DNA of 64,000 bases, from the NCBI GenBank assembly GCA_021229015.1, contig CM037782.1:60328541-60392540 (forward strand). The letters are read 5' to 3'. The position numbers were made by a program, and so were the translations under genes. Below are positions 27,157-38,165 of the stretch, piece after piece. The first letter of the stretch is position 1. Every line of letters begins with the position of its first letter. Origin of the DNA: Solen grandis (lineage: Eukaryota > Mollusca > Bivalvia > Adapedonta > Solenidae). The notes beneath the pieces were generated by a model. That model did no database searches, was not told where the DNA came from, and was given only the letters and a program-made list of their open reading frames with translations.

Positions 27157-27324
27157 AAACCTGAAGAGATGCTTAGAGAACTGCATAACGCTTTTGAATC
27201 TTATTCAGAAAATTATACAATTCATCAGAATTCTATCAGTATTATCAAGATGATAGTATATTCTTTCATATGTGTTGATTACATTTCATCAGGAAAAAAA
27301 CAACAACTAATATTTCTTTATAGG

Positions 27325-27414
27325 AATCCTTTACTTCATAGAGACTCATTTTAATGCACTGTCAATCAGAGCAGACCCAGATCAGACTGCTCCTATAGAG
27401 CTATCTCATCAGGG
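27325..27414. mobile_element. TTAA MITE family 2, truncated piece
   Basis: agactcattttaatgcactg and gcagacccagatcagactgc match the family; the element ends where the next repeat starts at about 27413. Confidence 0.5.
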
Positions 27415-27473
27415 TGAATTTCACCAACAATTCTTAGGGCTAAGTAAAACTTAAATACTTAGGGGTGAATTTT

Positions 27474-28515
27474 ATTATGCCCCCCTTCGAAGAAGAGGGG
27501 GTATATTGTTTTGCTCATGTCGGTCCGTATGTCCGTCGGTCTGTCGGTAGAGTTAACTTAAGTTCTATTTGACCTTTAAGTCTCAAACTTCATGTGGTTG
27601 TTGCTCATGATTAGAAGATGACCCCTATTGATTTTGGTGTCATTACCTCAAAGGTCAAGGTCACATGTTGTGTATGTATAATACTAGACCTTGTCCGAGT
27701 GATAACTTAAGTTCTATTTGACCTTTAAGTCTCAAACTTCTTGTGGTTGTTGCTCATGATTAGTAGATGACCCCTATTGATTTTGGTGTCATTACCTCAA
27801 AGGTCAAGGTCACATGTTGTGTATGTATAATACCAGACCTTGTCCGAGTGATAACTTAAGTTCTATTTGACCTTTAAGTCTCAAACTTCTTGTGGTTGTT
27901 GCTCATGATTAGTAGATGACCCCTATCGATTTTGGTGTCATTACCTCAAAGGTCAAGGTCACATGTTGTGTATGTATAATACCAGACCTTGTCCGAGTGA
28001 TAACTTGAAGTTCTATTTGACCTTTAAGTCTCAAACTTCATGAGTTATTTCCCCAATTTTGGGTGGTTGTTCCTTTGACCTCTATTGATTTGGGTGTCAA
28101 CATCCAAAGGTCAAGTTCACAATGTCACATGTTGATATATTTTCATTATATAAATGTCTTGCCCAAGTGATAACTTCTATTTTATTTTTACTCTTAAGGT
28201 CCTAACCTCATGTAGTTGTTGCTTATAAATGTAGAAAACCCTGTTTTCAAATTAATAAGTTGGATTCTTATAAATATTTTGTACGATTTAAGCACTGTCT
28301 GACTAATAACTCAAAATCTCATTGTGTCTGGTTTTATTTCAGTAAACGTTTAGTTCCACATTTTAGCACATTATATTTTCACTCAAATTTTTGAAGTTTG
28401 AGAATTTTTTGTGACAAGCCAACATTAAGAAGGCAAACTCCTTGCATGTAATATAGCTATATACATATTATGGCATATGAGGGGGGCATATATGTTTCAC
28501 AAACATTTCTTGTTA
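27474..28515. mobile_element. 'gggggcat' dispersed element inserted in MITE P
   Basis: Begins attatgccccccttcgaaga and ends ggggggcatatatgtttcac with acatttcttgttag, so the ends are inverted (tgcccccc / ggggggca). The interior carries 149-bp tandem repeats. Elements of this look are common in bivalve DNA; no transposase is present. Confidence 0.65.
27551..28160. repeat. 149-bp tandem repeat inside the dispersed element
   Basis: The landmark gttctatttgacctttaagt recurs at 27562, 27711, 27860 and 28010, spacing 149-150 bp. The first three units are nearly identical, the fourth decays after about 60 bp. Confidence 0.9.
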
Positions 28516-28804
28516 GTCTTGTTTCTCTAATAAAAATACCCAAATGTTTCATTTCTTATCAATTATTGTCAGTTATTTAGGTAAACATTCATTTCAACTT
28601 AGTCATGTACTTGAATATTTCATAAAATAGTAATGGTGGAATGTGTATTTACCTAGGTTAAGAATTTAAGTATTACTTAGCGCTAAGTATTTTTGGTGGA
28701 ATTCAAGCCGGGTTTTTTTCTGTTTGCCCATACACCATTTTAGCCCATTTCAGTACAAATACATTTAGAACTAGAGGGAAAAGGAGCAGTTTTTATGTCT
28801 CTGT

Positions 28805-29012
28805 ATTGATAGATTGGTGGCGGGGGGCATATTGTTTTTGGTTTGTCACAAACTTAAACCTAACACAGAAATCCTTCCACTTACAGCCTCTAAAGTTAAA
28901 TGCACCTTGATGAGCTCTACCCACCAGGTGACCTTGACCTTCAAATGACCTTGACCCCCAAGGTCTAAGGCCCCCCCTTGGGGGCATGGCGTTCATTCGA
29001 ACACAGCTCTAG
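28805..29012. mobile_element. 'gggggcat' element, short relative
   Basis: Starts ggtggcggggggcatattgt and ends cttgggggcatggcgttcat with tcgaacacagctctag, with accttgaccttcaaatgacc inside. Shares edges but not the body with 27474-28515. Confidence 0.5.
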
Positions 29013-29239
29013 TTTATGCTAATTTTGCAGCTGACCCAGTGCTTAGAGTAGGGTGGCCAACTTGTAATTCTTAATGCAGCTGCTGGCTTATGACATATCG
29101 AAATCAATTCCATAAGACACAAGGCTACTGTTTTATTATGTATCTACAATCTTGTCTGTAGTTCAGCAAGTCCCCCATAATGCAGATTTTCCATATTTAC
29201 TGATGTATTAGGCCAATTCTTGTGACTGAGTGAATTAGT

Positions 29240-29500
29240 TGTCTGCCCCATAACTCAGATGCCATGGGTTCAATAGCAAACTGTGACATTACCAAACTCT
29301 TAAAAAGTGGTGCTGGTTTTAAACTCCCTTGTGCTTGGCACTCATCTAGGACTGGTTGGCCCAGTGTTTGACCAGATGTGGTATCATGCCACTTGTCTTT
29401 GACTTGATAGGGCAGTGAGGCAGTACTTTATCTGTCACATGACAAAGTCTCAAGGTGACCCTGTACTTCTGTTGATGGACGTTTCACCCAAAGCACAAAC
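29240..29500 (+). mobile_element. SINE family A, diverged copy
   Basis: B-box-like catgggttcaatagcaaact, ctcccttgtgcttggcactc, ggactggttggcccagtgtt and gtggtatcatgccacttgtc follow the family order. Confidence 0.65.
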
Positions 29501-30109
29501 ATTCTGGACATGTTAAATTCATTTCAAATTACAAGAGTATCAAGGCCTATTGTCTGAAACCCCTTGGTTGACTTATTCCATTTCACTTTATGACATTATG
29601 CCGTGGGGAAATAGGCAAGCAAAACATCATTTTACAGCAGTTGTTGACTAAAATATCAACCATTAAAAAAAAACCTTATAAATACATACTATTCAGCACA
29701 GAGACTTAAAAGTCCTGTAAATTAATAAAAAAAAATGTGAACAGCTGTATTAAATACCTCTATGTTTGGATAAAAAAAAAAAACATGATGATACAAATTA
29801 AATGGTGTAATTGGACACACCCTAAGACAACAAAATACAGACAAAAAATCCCATGGCCAATAGGTAATATCGATCAGTCATTTATGGGTATTTGAAAATA
29901 CACCAGGCCATTTGTTCCAGAAAATACACAACTGAACTTAAACAGGGTTTTCTAAATCTCAAGGTATGGCCATCAGATTTAATAGGACTTTTGAGTAGGA
30001 TATTTGACTTTTAGCCTGAGATGGTACTGAAGTATGTCTCAAGAATTAGGCAGCAAGATATGATGTGGTAATTAACTTTATTTATTAATCAAATGTGATG
30101 GTGTCATTA

Positions 30110-30560
30110 TATGTAGTCTGTATATCTCCTATGTGCTTGGCACTCTGCACATAAAGATAGATCCCAGACATGATTGCCAAGCGACAGGATAATGTGACTT
30201 TTGACTATTTGAGTTTACCGTCGCTTCGACAGTATTTCAGTCATATAGCGACGTCCAGCTAATTACAGGTGGAGGAAGACCCCAAATGCACTGAAGAATC
30301 CTGGTAGAACCACCAACCTACCGCAAGCCAGCTGGAAGGCTTCCTCACATGAAAATCCGAATGACCCTGCCGGGATTCGAACCCACACGGTGAGGGGCTG
30401 AGTGAGTATTAAAGTAGGATAATGTGACTACATGTGGTATCATGCCATAGGTCTGCAGAGTGATACCGCAGGAAGGCAGCACTATATTCATTTCATGTAG
30501 ACAAAAGTCCCCAAATGACAGAAGTAATGTTAGCAGGACCTTAAACTGAAGAAAACAAAT
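30110..30560 (+). mobile_element. SINE family A copy interrupted by another SINE
   Basis: The outer element reads cctatgtgcttggcactctg up to aggataatgtgact (30186-30199) and resumes at 30416 with the same 14 bases followed by acatgtggtatcatgccata, ending near tgttagcaggaccttaaac. Confidence 0.85.
30200..30415 (-). mobile_element. SINE family B inserted with a 14-bp target-site duplication
   Basis: A 216-bp insert on the minus strand: head ctcactcagcccctcaccgt, B-box gtgggttcgaatcccggcag, body with ttacaggtggaggaagaccc (plus-strand reading) and end near agtatttcagtcatatagcg. Flanked on both sides by aggataatgtgact. Relatives at 40545 and 59770. Confidence 0.88.
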
Positions 30561-31078
30561 AAAATGTCTGTATAGACATATAATTCTCAAACGTATGATT
30601 AAAATAGAATTGAAAGCTGAAAAGCAGTGTATCTTGTTATGAATCAATATAAAAAGTTGCATAAAGGGTGAAGGAATAGCTTAAAATTTCACAGGATCAA
30701 ATAGAAGTCTGCGCCTTTGTTTGAAAGTATCTTGATTTTGGCACAAATTGCATCTTGCTACTGGAAGATGCTGTAGCTATACTTTGACCCAAGACATCTG
30801 TTACCTGTCTCATCTATTTGGCCCACAATCCAGATGCCTTCTAATACACTGCAAAATGTATTCTGCCTTTATTTTAAGGTATCTTGCTTCCTACTTGTAG
30901 CATTTATCTGAAAGCAGGCCCATAATGCATCAACAGTGTGTTGCATAATGCATTGCTCAGCTGGCAAGTAATGTACTTGCAGAATAGCAGTTTAAATTAT
31001 AAAATGCACATGATCAAACTGAAACCATCTTCTGCATTCTCTGCAATATCAGTGCAATGATAATGTACACTATCTAAA

Positions 31079-31680
31079 CAATGAGGATGTACAATATCTT
31101 GACAATGGGGATGTACAATATCTGGACAATGGGGATATACAATATCTTGACAATTGGGATGTACAATATCTTGCCAGTGGGGATGCACAATATCTTGCCA
31201 ATGGGGGATGTACAATATCTTGACAATGGGGATGTACAGTATCTTGACAATGGGGATGTACAATATCTTGCCAATGGGGGATGTACAATATCTTGACAAT
31301 GGGGGATGTACACTATCTTGCCAATGGGGATGTACAATATCTTGCCAATAGGGGGATGTACAATATCTTGCAAATGGGGATGTACAATATCTTGCAAATG
31401 GGGATGTACAATATCTTGCCAATGGGGATGTACAGTATCTTGACAATGGGGATGTACAATATCTTGACAATGAGGATGTACAATATCTTGACAATGGGGA
31501 TGTACAATATCTTGACAATGAGGATGTACAATATCTTGACAATGGGGATGTACAATATCTTGACAATGAGTATGTACACTATCTTGACAATGGGGATGTA
31601 CAATATCTTGACAATGAGTATATACAATATCTTGACAATGGGGATGTACAATATCTTGACATTGAGGAAGTACAATATAT
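31079..31680. repeat. 25-bp minisatellite
   Basis: About 24 units of the 25-bp motif gatgtacaatatcttgacaa + tgggg, with length variants of 24-27 bp. Frames shift between units yet stay open, producing long artefactual frames on both strands. Not coding. Confidence 0.95.
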
Positions 31681-31748
31681 CAGTAGTGATACATACAATT
31701 TCTATGCGGATTATGTTTTTATCAGTAGTGATACATACAATTTCTATG
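31680..31748. repeat. 42-bp direct repeat next to the minisatellite
   Basis: atcagtagtgatacatacaa followed by tttctatgc occurs twice, 42 bp apart. Confidence 0.85.
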
Positions 31749-32322
31749 CAGTGATATGTATTTCTGAACATGGAAAGAGTTGATTTTGTTATACATGTAC
31801 TGTATTTTTTAGCACTGATAGTTTTTTTTGAAAAGACTGGTTGATATTTGATTAAAATGTTACAGTAATTGCCAGTGTTGAATCTGGATGTATTAAGCGA
31901 GAGAAATATAATGGGGAAATGTCTGATGATGAGATAAATAGCTGAAAAGGGATTTACATAATAGTAGATACATGATGTTTTCAATTAGGAAAATGTGTTT
32001 GTATTATGTATGTAGTAGTTTCGCTGTGAGAGGGAATGAGATTGTCCTATCTTAATGCATCATTGACTGGTATTTATTATGCATGCGCTGTGGGTATATA
32101 ATAGGGGACTAGAATGCAATGAGAAGATAGTGCATTCCAATTAGAAATAACCATGTACATGTATATCATTAAATATCTCAGTTTTTTTGTTGTTTTTTTT
32201 CTCAATTCAGAAACTGCATGTATTGTATTCCTACGATTGAAATATTTCCAAAATCATTAAGGTTATATTCAATAGGAACATAATAAGCAGGTGATGTCTA
32301 GTCCAGCAGATATGAACATTGA

Positions 32323-32561
32323 TTAACAAGATATATAACTGTTTTGATGCAGTGGCAAACAGAACAGACCTAGATTAGATAATTTCTTACAGGAGCTGCC
32401 TGATCAGGGTCTCCTCAGTTTGCCCATTCAGTATTGTAGCTCAGATTCTACACAGTCTGCATGGCAAAGACAACCCCATTGATTCATATACCAATTAAAG
32501 TTCAGGATATTAATATTCCCAAGTCCTAAATTGTATATGAATATTCATGAGGTAGGTTTAT
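32323..32561. mobile_element. TTAA MITE family 2, copy 2
   Basis: gttttgatgcagtggcaaac, ctgatcagggtctcctcagt, gtagctcagattctacacag and tgaatattcatgaggta occur in family order. Confidence 0.7.
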
Positions 32562-32600
32562 CATCTTTCCAGTGGAACACAAGAATGGCTTAGAGAAATT

Positions 32601-32622
32601 TATGAAAAAAAAAAAAAAAAAA
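32601..32622. repeat. Poly-A tract
   Basis: About 20 consecutive A. Confidence 0.9.
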
Positions 32623-34374
32623 AGCTTGCCTTCTACTACAGAAACAAAACCAAATTGATATTGTCTGTGTCCACCTTTGGACCAGAGTTCTGTAATGGTT
32701 TGATCTCCTGCTGAAACATACATGTTACAGGATCATTGAAAATGGTATATTATACATTATATGTGGAGCTCATCAGTTTAGCCTAAATCAGAGACCAGTT
32801 GGTGCTATGTGAAGAATTTTACTGGGTTTGGTATCATGTTGCATGTACGTGCAGGTCACATCAGTGGGGCAACTCTATATTTGAAGATATAATTCTGTCT
32901 GTTCAGTTTATAACCTCCAAACAAACTATCGCCCGCCTCCCAACGCCATGTTTCCACAAATTGATACCACATTAGGGCCAGACCTGTTAATGCATCACAT
33001 GATCATCATACAACTAGTGGGATGTTTATCCCAAACATAGACACATTTTCCGGCCGAGTCTTGTGTTTAGACCTTCCCTGAAAGATGGCGTGCTAAAAGT
33101 GGTTCCCTGTAAGATGAAGTCTGTAGGGAGAACCACTCTCGTCGAGATGACGCTGACTTGTTCAGATAATCACGATGTATTGATTAGAAGCCTACATGTT
33201 CCTGTCTGTCAGAACAGAGCTGTTGCTCCAAGGTGCTATTGGTTCGTCTTCAAACAATGGAAGAGCAATAACAAAGACGTTTTAGATGCGGATGACAGCT
33301 ACAGAGGGTTTCAAATGTGGTGAAATTTGTTCACACAATAATTGAAGCCGCGGGTTTTTGTGTAATAGCAGAGGAAGAATCTGTTATGAATATGAAATGT
33401 TCCCCAGTGATCGACAGCTTCTGTTAAATATTGCACAATAATTTTCCAAGAAATTAATCACATATTGCATATATCCCTAGTTGAATCTACTAACAAGAAT
33501 GAAGCGTTTGTTAACATGCTGGGAAACATATTAAAGTGCATTGCTAGGGGGCATTGTTGTTTATAGGAGTTTAATATTTAAGATGAAAACTTTGATGACT
33601 TTCTTGCCAATATATTTCTTTTTGATCTATGTAAACAGGGTATAATTTGATGTTTTTGAAAAGGGATTTTTGAAATGAATATTTCAGATGCATATGTTGA
33701 TTTTGATACCTTCAAAGAGTTAATGGTAGATCATTAATTCTGTGATATCAAACATGATATTTTACACAGCAATAATAACCTATGCTAAATATAACATTTG
33801 CCAGGTGAAATAATTGAAGAAAGTCGTTACTTTTGTTTTTGATGCAATATTTGCCATATTTTAGAAGTTGATGGTACTGAAGTACAGTATACAAAACTTG
33901 CTTTACAAAGTGTTATGAGTCTTACTTGGTTTTCAGCATGAACATTTCAGTTTACATTTTTGTCGTAAAGTATTATCCCTGGGGATATTGTTCAGAGAAT
34001 ATGTAAATTCCAATAGAAAAAAAAATGATAGTGCATTGCAAGTTTAGGAATTTCCTTGAAAATGTCTAGAAAATTTGAATAAGTTTGACAAATTACCAAG
34101 AAAACTTGAATTCATTGGAAACTGTCAAGACTTTTTTTGACATTTTAAAAAAAGAATATTCTTGGAAATAATTCAGAGCATCTTTACAAATCTTTTCAAG
34201 GAAATTTAAAAAAAAGTCTTGAAAATTTGATATTTCTGAACCAAAGTTCTCTAAAATTCTTAAATATGATTTCATACTTAAGTCATAAATATTTAGATAG
34301 AATCAGATGAGGCTAAACCAATAACAAATAAAACGGCAAATGCATACCTGTGCATTTACAAGTTGATGGGTGCT

Positions 34375-34590
34375 GGGATAGCATAGTGGTAAAGCTCTTC
34401 ACTTCTCACCAATGCATTGTGGGTAGCATTCCTGGTCATGTGACAGGGTACAGAAATGACCTATCTAGACATGTGGGTCTCTAGTTTCTTCCCACGATGA
34501 TAACCACATATACCACCACCAGAGCCATAAAGAGTGATTAATATAAGTTGAGATAACTTGTTTCATAATCAATGTAAAATAAAGAATAAT
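34375..34590 (+). mobile_element. tRNA-headed SINE, family D, copy 1
   Basis: gcatagtggtaaagctcttc and gtgggtagcattcctggtca form the decayed head; the body has gataaccacatataccacca and the tail ttcataatcaatgtaaaata. The copy at 52325 ends the same way. Confidence 0.65.
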
Positions 34591-35049
34591 TTATTTTACA
34601 AGTTGCTCGTAATTTTTTTTTCAACATGCACTGAACAGAAGGCTGTAGGTGATGTGTCTTTTATCACTTAACAGCCTGCATAAAAAAAAAAATTATGTAT
34701 AAAGTACAGGCTTTTGTAATTTTTCTCTTCTGTTTTCTGATCACTGTGCAGTCTTGCAGTGTTTTCAGCACTTTAATTATTTCAAAGAAAATTAATCCTT
34801 ACCATGCTATTAAATTCTTAATGGGACTTGTCCTTTCTTCATTTTGGGCAGTACCATTAGTTGTTTATAGGGGTGCCAGCTGAAAATTTTTGACCAAATA
34901 GCAAACAGTGCAGACCCTGATAGACCGCACAGACATGTAGGCTGATCTTGGTCTGCACTGGTCACACAGGCAATCACAATTGCCCATACCATTGTAAGGG
35001 TCAAGATAAGGTCACTTGGCAAGAGGCTGTATTTGTTATGTCATTTCAG

Positions 35050-35186
35050 CTTTCATCGGTGGGAGCCAAGGGCTGGGGTAACCTACAGAGCCTATGGGGA
35101 GAACCGAAGACCACCCTCAACACAGTGGACACGAGCCCCGGGGAGAAGTCATCCCTCCTGGGCGATGGCACGCCAGTACATCAAAG
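35050..35186 (+). CDS. ARFGAP1: ARFGAP1-like penultimate coding exon (ALPS2-like region)
   Basis: Acceptor atttcag precedes 35050 and donor gtgagg follows 35186. Encodes 45 residues plus two bases: small, Ser/Gly-rich and amphipathic at the start, then a charged stretch with SPGEKSSLLGDGTP. The exon is clearly richer in GC than the flanking AT-rich DNA. Its preceding exon was not recognised. Confidence 0.65.
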
Positions 35187-38165
35187 GTGAGGCTTTCTTG
35201 GACGTATATAAAGCCAGGGATGGTATTCATATTGTATCATAACCCTTTTTAGCTCACCTGAACATAGCTCAGGGTGAGTTTTTGGGATACTTGATTGTCC
35301 GTCGTCCGTTGTGCGTCGTCCGTCAACAATTTTGATGTTTACACACTAGAGGCCACAATTTTGATCCAATCTTCCTCAAACTTGGTCAGAATGTTTGTCT
35401 TGATGATATCTTGAACCCTTTCGAAAATGGGTCAGGTTGGATCAAAAAGTAGGTCAGTAGGTCAAATCTTAGAAAAATCTTGTTTACACACTAGAGGCCA
35501 CAATTTTGATCCAATCTTCCTCAAACTTGGTCAGAATGTTTGTCTTGATGATATCTTGAACCCTTTCGAAAATGGGTGGGGCTGGACAGAAATGTAGGTC
35601 AAATCTTAGAAAAGTTTTGTTTATACTCTGAGGGCAACATTTTTGGTCCAATCATCCTCAAACTTTGGCAGAATGTTTGTCATGATGATATCTTTGGTGG
35701 ATGGGGTCAGAAAATTCCTGAACATTGTTTCACCTCATCATCTTAATTCTAAAGCAATCTGTTTTGTACAGGCAATGAATGATACTTTTCTCGGGTGAGC
35801 GATCTAGGGCCATCTTGGCCCTCTTGTATATGTTGATTTACACTGCAGTATACTATATAATGAAGATCTGTTTAGGGCTTATAATTGGAGTCCATTTTAC
35901 ACTAAAACATACTTTGCATTATAGATTCACTGTACAGTTTTATCTGTGACCATTTTGTGCTAAAATATACTTCACAATATAAAATATTTGTGATCATTTT
36001 ATACTAAAATATACTTTACAATAAAGAGTCATAATAGGCTTTATTTGTGACCATTTTGCACTAGAATATAGATTCTTTTCTTTTTTTTTATTCTTAACAA
36101 TATTTGACAACAAAAAACACAATTTTTAGGGTTCATAATTTGATAAGGTTATATTGAAACCCGTAATTGAGTATGTTGCTTTGGTAATAGAGTTACATTG
36201 TCGTAAATCACAGCAAGCTCTCGAAATAGGTTGTAGTGTTCCCTCCTCTAAATAGTATTGAGGTTAAGGGATTAAGGGATAGTGAACAGTTGAAAACCAA
36301 ATTCTGTCAACAATACATAGCATTAAGTAATACATGAATACTTGGGGGCAAATTCATTGTTCTTGTTTCTTTTCAAAATACACAAATATTTCATTTCTTG
36401 ACAGATATTTTCAGTTATTAAGGAAATCATTTATTCATGTCATTTTATGGACTTGAATATTTCACAAAACAGGAAAGGTGAAATGTTAATTTAAAGATTT
36501 AACCCTTTATCTCATGAATATTCATGTACAAATTTATGACTTTATGAATATTAATTTACTGAACTTTTATATGGAACAATTGATTTTCCTTGCTGTGCAG
36601 ACTGAGTAGAATCTGAGCTTGTTTAACCCTTTCCCTCATAGAGGAAACCATGAAAAGACCTATGCGAACAGCATAAAACCAGATCAGCCTGCGGGTAACT
36701 CGCAGGCTGATCAGGTTTTATGCTGTTCGCTGCTCCTCAGTGGTCTGGAAATGAGGACTTTATAATTAAATTTGGTAAGGTTTAACTGTGGTTTTCTGCT
36801 GATCAGGCTTTATGTGGTACCTTTCGAGTGCGTCGAAATGAGTCTATATGAGGGAAAGGGTTAAGCAAACAGAGGAGACCCTGATAAGACAGTTGGTATA
36901 GGAACAAGCTGTCAGTTTGGGTTTGCTCTGTTTACCAGTGTGTCAGAATGTGACTATATAAGGTAAGGGTAGCAGTATTACATCAGAGGAATTTCAGCAA
37001 ACGCTGCATAGTATCAAATTATAAAATGTTCCATTTCTAATGTGGAATAAACGTGAATGAATAAAATTAAGTCAGGATTTCAAACTTACAAGAAAATTAA
37101 ATTTAAGTACTTTGTTTGGCGGAAATTACCAGACACTGCAATGTGAAGAATAATTTAAGAGTATTTAATCAATATGACAAATGAAATTTTGATGCAAGTT
37201 TTTTATTAAAAAAATACCGCATATTAGAATGAATTGTCATATCATACTTTTGTAAATTTGACCCTTGACCTCATCAGGGTCACGTTTTGATTGGCAGACC
37301 CAGATCAGGGTTACTCATACAACATTGAAGCTCAGATTCTGAACAGTCTGAACAACAAAGAAAACCCATTGTTTCATATACCATTTAAAGAAATCAATAT
37401 TAAACATTTTGTATGAATATTCATGAGGTAAAGGGTTAATAATGTCTATTTTTAGCTCATTTGTTTCAAAGAAAAAGTCAAGTTATTATGATTGCTGGGT
37501 CATCTTTGTCGTCGTCAAGCAAAAACTTTAATGTAACCATTTTCTCAATGCCATTCCATGCTCTTGTTAGATACTCCTCTCTATTCTCCAGTCATTTTCT
37601 AAGTGTCTTTATTTATTGATTCATTTGTTTAAGGGACCAAAGCAAAAGCAAGCTTCTCACGGATGAAGATGACTGGGGAGGTTGGAACGATGAAAATGGT
37701 GACTGGAACACCGGTGACGATCACAACGCCGAAGACGATCAGGCGTTGGAGGATTGGTTAAATGATGATAAGGCTTCTCGCGCTTCCAAAAATAAACCCG
37801 CTAAAAACATTTCTAACGCTGACGAGGGTTGGGATGAATGGGGTCAGCTAGATGGAATGGACAAAAAGTCTCTGAAATCTAGTCAAAACTTGAAAAAGAA
37901 AGAGATTCTAAAAAAGAAAAGTTCCGGATCCCAAGACGGCTGGAACAGTGAGGACTGGGGTAGTGACTTCATTTCTTCCAAACACTCGAAAAAGCCAAAA
38001 GACCCTCTTGTTGGAAATCTGTTGGACCTTGATATAAACGAAACAAGCAATATAAGCACGGATAATTCAGCGACTAACGCTGGATGGGACAATGATGTCT
38101 GGGCCGAGGGAGATGATGAGGACTGGCAGAGTCTGGAAATCGATTCCTCGAGTAAAAGGAAATAG
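35050..38165 (+). CDS. ARFGAP1: ARFGAP1-like protein, last two coding exons (C-terminal part)
   Basis: Exons 35050-35186 and 37634-38165 join as GT..AG in matching phase (2 bases + 1 base = AGG, Arg), giving 222 residues and a stop. The first exon begins LSSVGAKGWGNLQSLWGE, resembling the second lipid-packing (ALPS-type) segment of ARFGAP1, where vertebrates have a VGSKGW core. The second is acidic and Trp-rich (DDWGGWNDENGDW, GWDEWG, GWNSEDWG, GWDNDVW), recalling the Trp motifs of the ARFGAP1 tail that contact COPI. ARFGAP1 stimulates GTP hydrolysis on Arf1 at the Golgi and senses membrane curvature. The catalytic zinc-finger exons were not found here. SCYL1 has a similar Trp/acidic tail and is the main alternative. 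Confidence 0.65.
35252..35826. mobile_element. 'agctcacctga' dispersed bivalve repeat
   Basis: Begins agctcacctgaacatagctc and ends tgagcgatctagggccatct with tggccctcttgt. Inside are gtccgtcgtccgttgtgcgt and two copies of a block starting cacactagaggccacaattt about 146 bp apart. It starts only 66 bp after a splice donor. Confidence 0.7.
36340..36495. mobile_element. MITE family P, partial copy
   Basis: tgggggcaaattcattgttc and acttgaatatttcacaaaac match the middle of family P; both ends are missing or decayed. Confidence 0.5.
36499..36970. mobile_element. TTAA MITE family 2, copy carrying a nested MITE
   Basis: Reverse orientation: ttaaccctttatctcatgaa at the left and ataaggtaagggta at the right, interrupted at 36623-36864 by a family 1 MITE inserted at TTAA between ctgagcttg and gcaaacagaggaga. 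Confidence 0.75.
36623..36864 (+). mobile_element. TTAA MITE family 1, copy 2 (nested)
   Basis: Full element with TTAA on both sides, ends ccctttccctcatag / tatgagggaaaggg, and central palindrome gcctgcgggtaactcgcagg (one mismatch in the stem). Confidence 0.88.
37258..37439. mobile_element. TTAA MITE family 2, copy 4
   Basis: gacccagatcagggttactc, gaagctcagattctgaacag and the end tgaatattcatgaggtaaag + ggttaa. Confidence 0.7.
37634..38165 (+). CDS. ARFGAP1: ARFGAP1-like terminal coding exon (acidic Trp-rich tail)
   Basis: The acceptor is tttaag. Reads DQSKSKLLTDEDDWGG... to ...SLEIDSSSKRK and a TAG stop. It contains at least six Trp-Gly or Gly-Trp clusters separated by Lys/Ser-rich stretches, and PLVGNLLDLD, which resembles clathrin/adaptor-type LLDLD boxes. 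The basic KRK end is unusual. The tail is much longer than the few residues after the last Trp motifs in vertebrate ARFGAP1. Confidence 0.7.

Larger units (their letters stand above)
27413..28716. mobile_element. MITE family P ('ggtggaattc' ends) split by a larger insertion
   Basis: Left end gtgaatttcaccaacaattc and right end cgctaagtatttttggtgga with aattcaagcc match the intact copy at 43220-43452. Between about 27474 and 28515 the family P sequence is interrupted by another element. Confidence 0.7.
26158..35049. other. Repeat-dense region between the gap and the ARFGAP1-like exons
   Basis: No exon could be recognised. The stretch could hold upstream introns and exons of the ARFGAP1-like gene. 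26160-26550, 29500-30100, 30670-31070, 31760-32320 and 32570-34370 hold nothing named. An open GC-richer stretch at 33063-33323 is noted without assignment. Confidence 0.5.
35187..37633 (+). other. Last intron of the ARFGAP1-like gene
   Basis: GT..AG intron of 2447 bp. It contains the 'agctcacctga' repeat (35252-35826), a family P fragment, two TTAA MITE family 2 copies and a nested family 1 MITE. No exon was seen inside. Confidence 0.65.

Noticed and set aside
31079..31680. Possible CRISPR-like array
   Set aside because: Units are directly adjacent with no unique spacers, and the DNA is eukaryotic.
30997..31984. Long repetitive open frames on both strands
   Set aside because: They are by-products of the 25-bp minisatellite; repeat units shift frame yet stay open, with no splice or start evidence.
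37634..38165. SCYL1 C-terminal tail
   Set aside because: SCYL1 also has Trp/acidic motifs, but it ends in a basic coiled coil that is missing here. The preceding exon's VGAKGW core fits ARFGAP1 better. Kept as an alternative.
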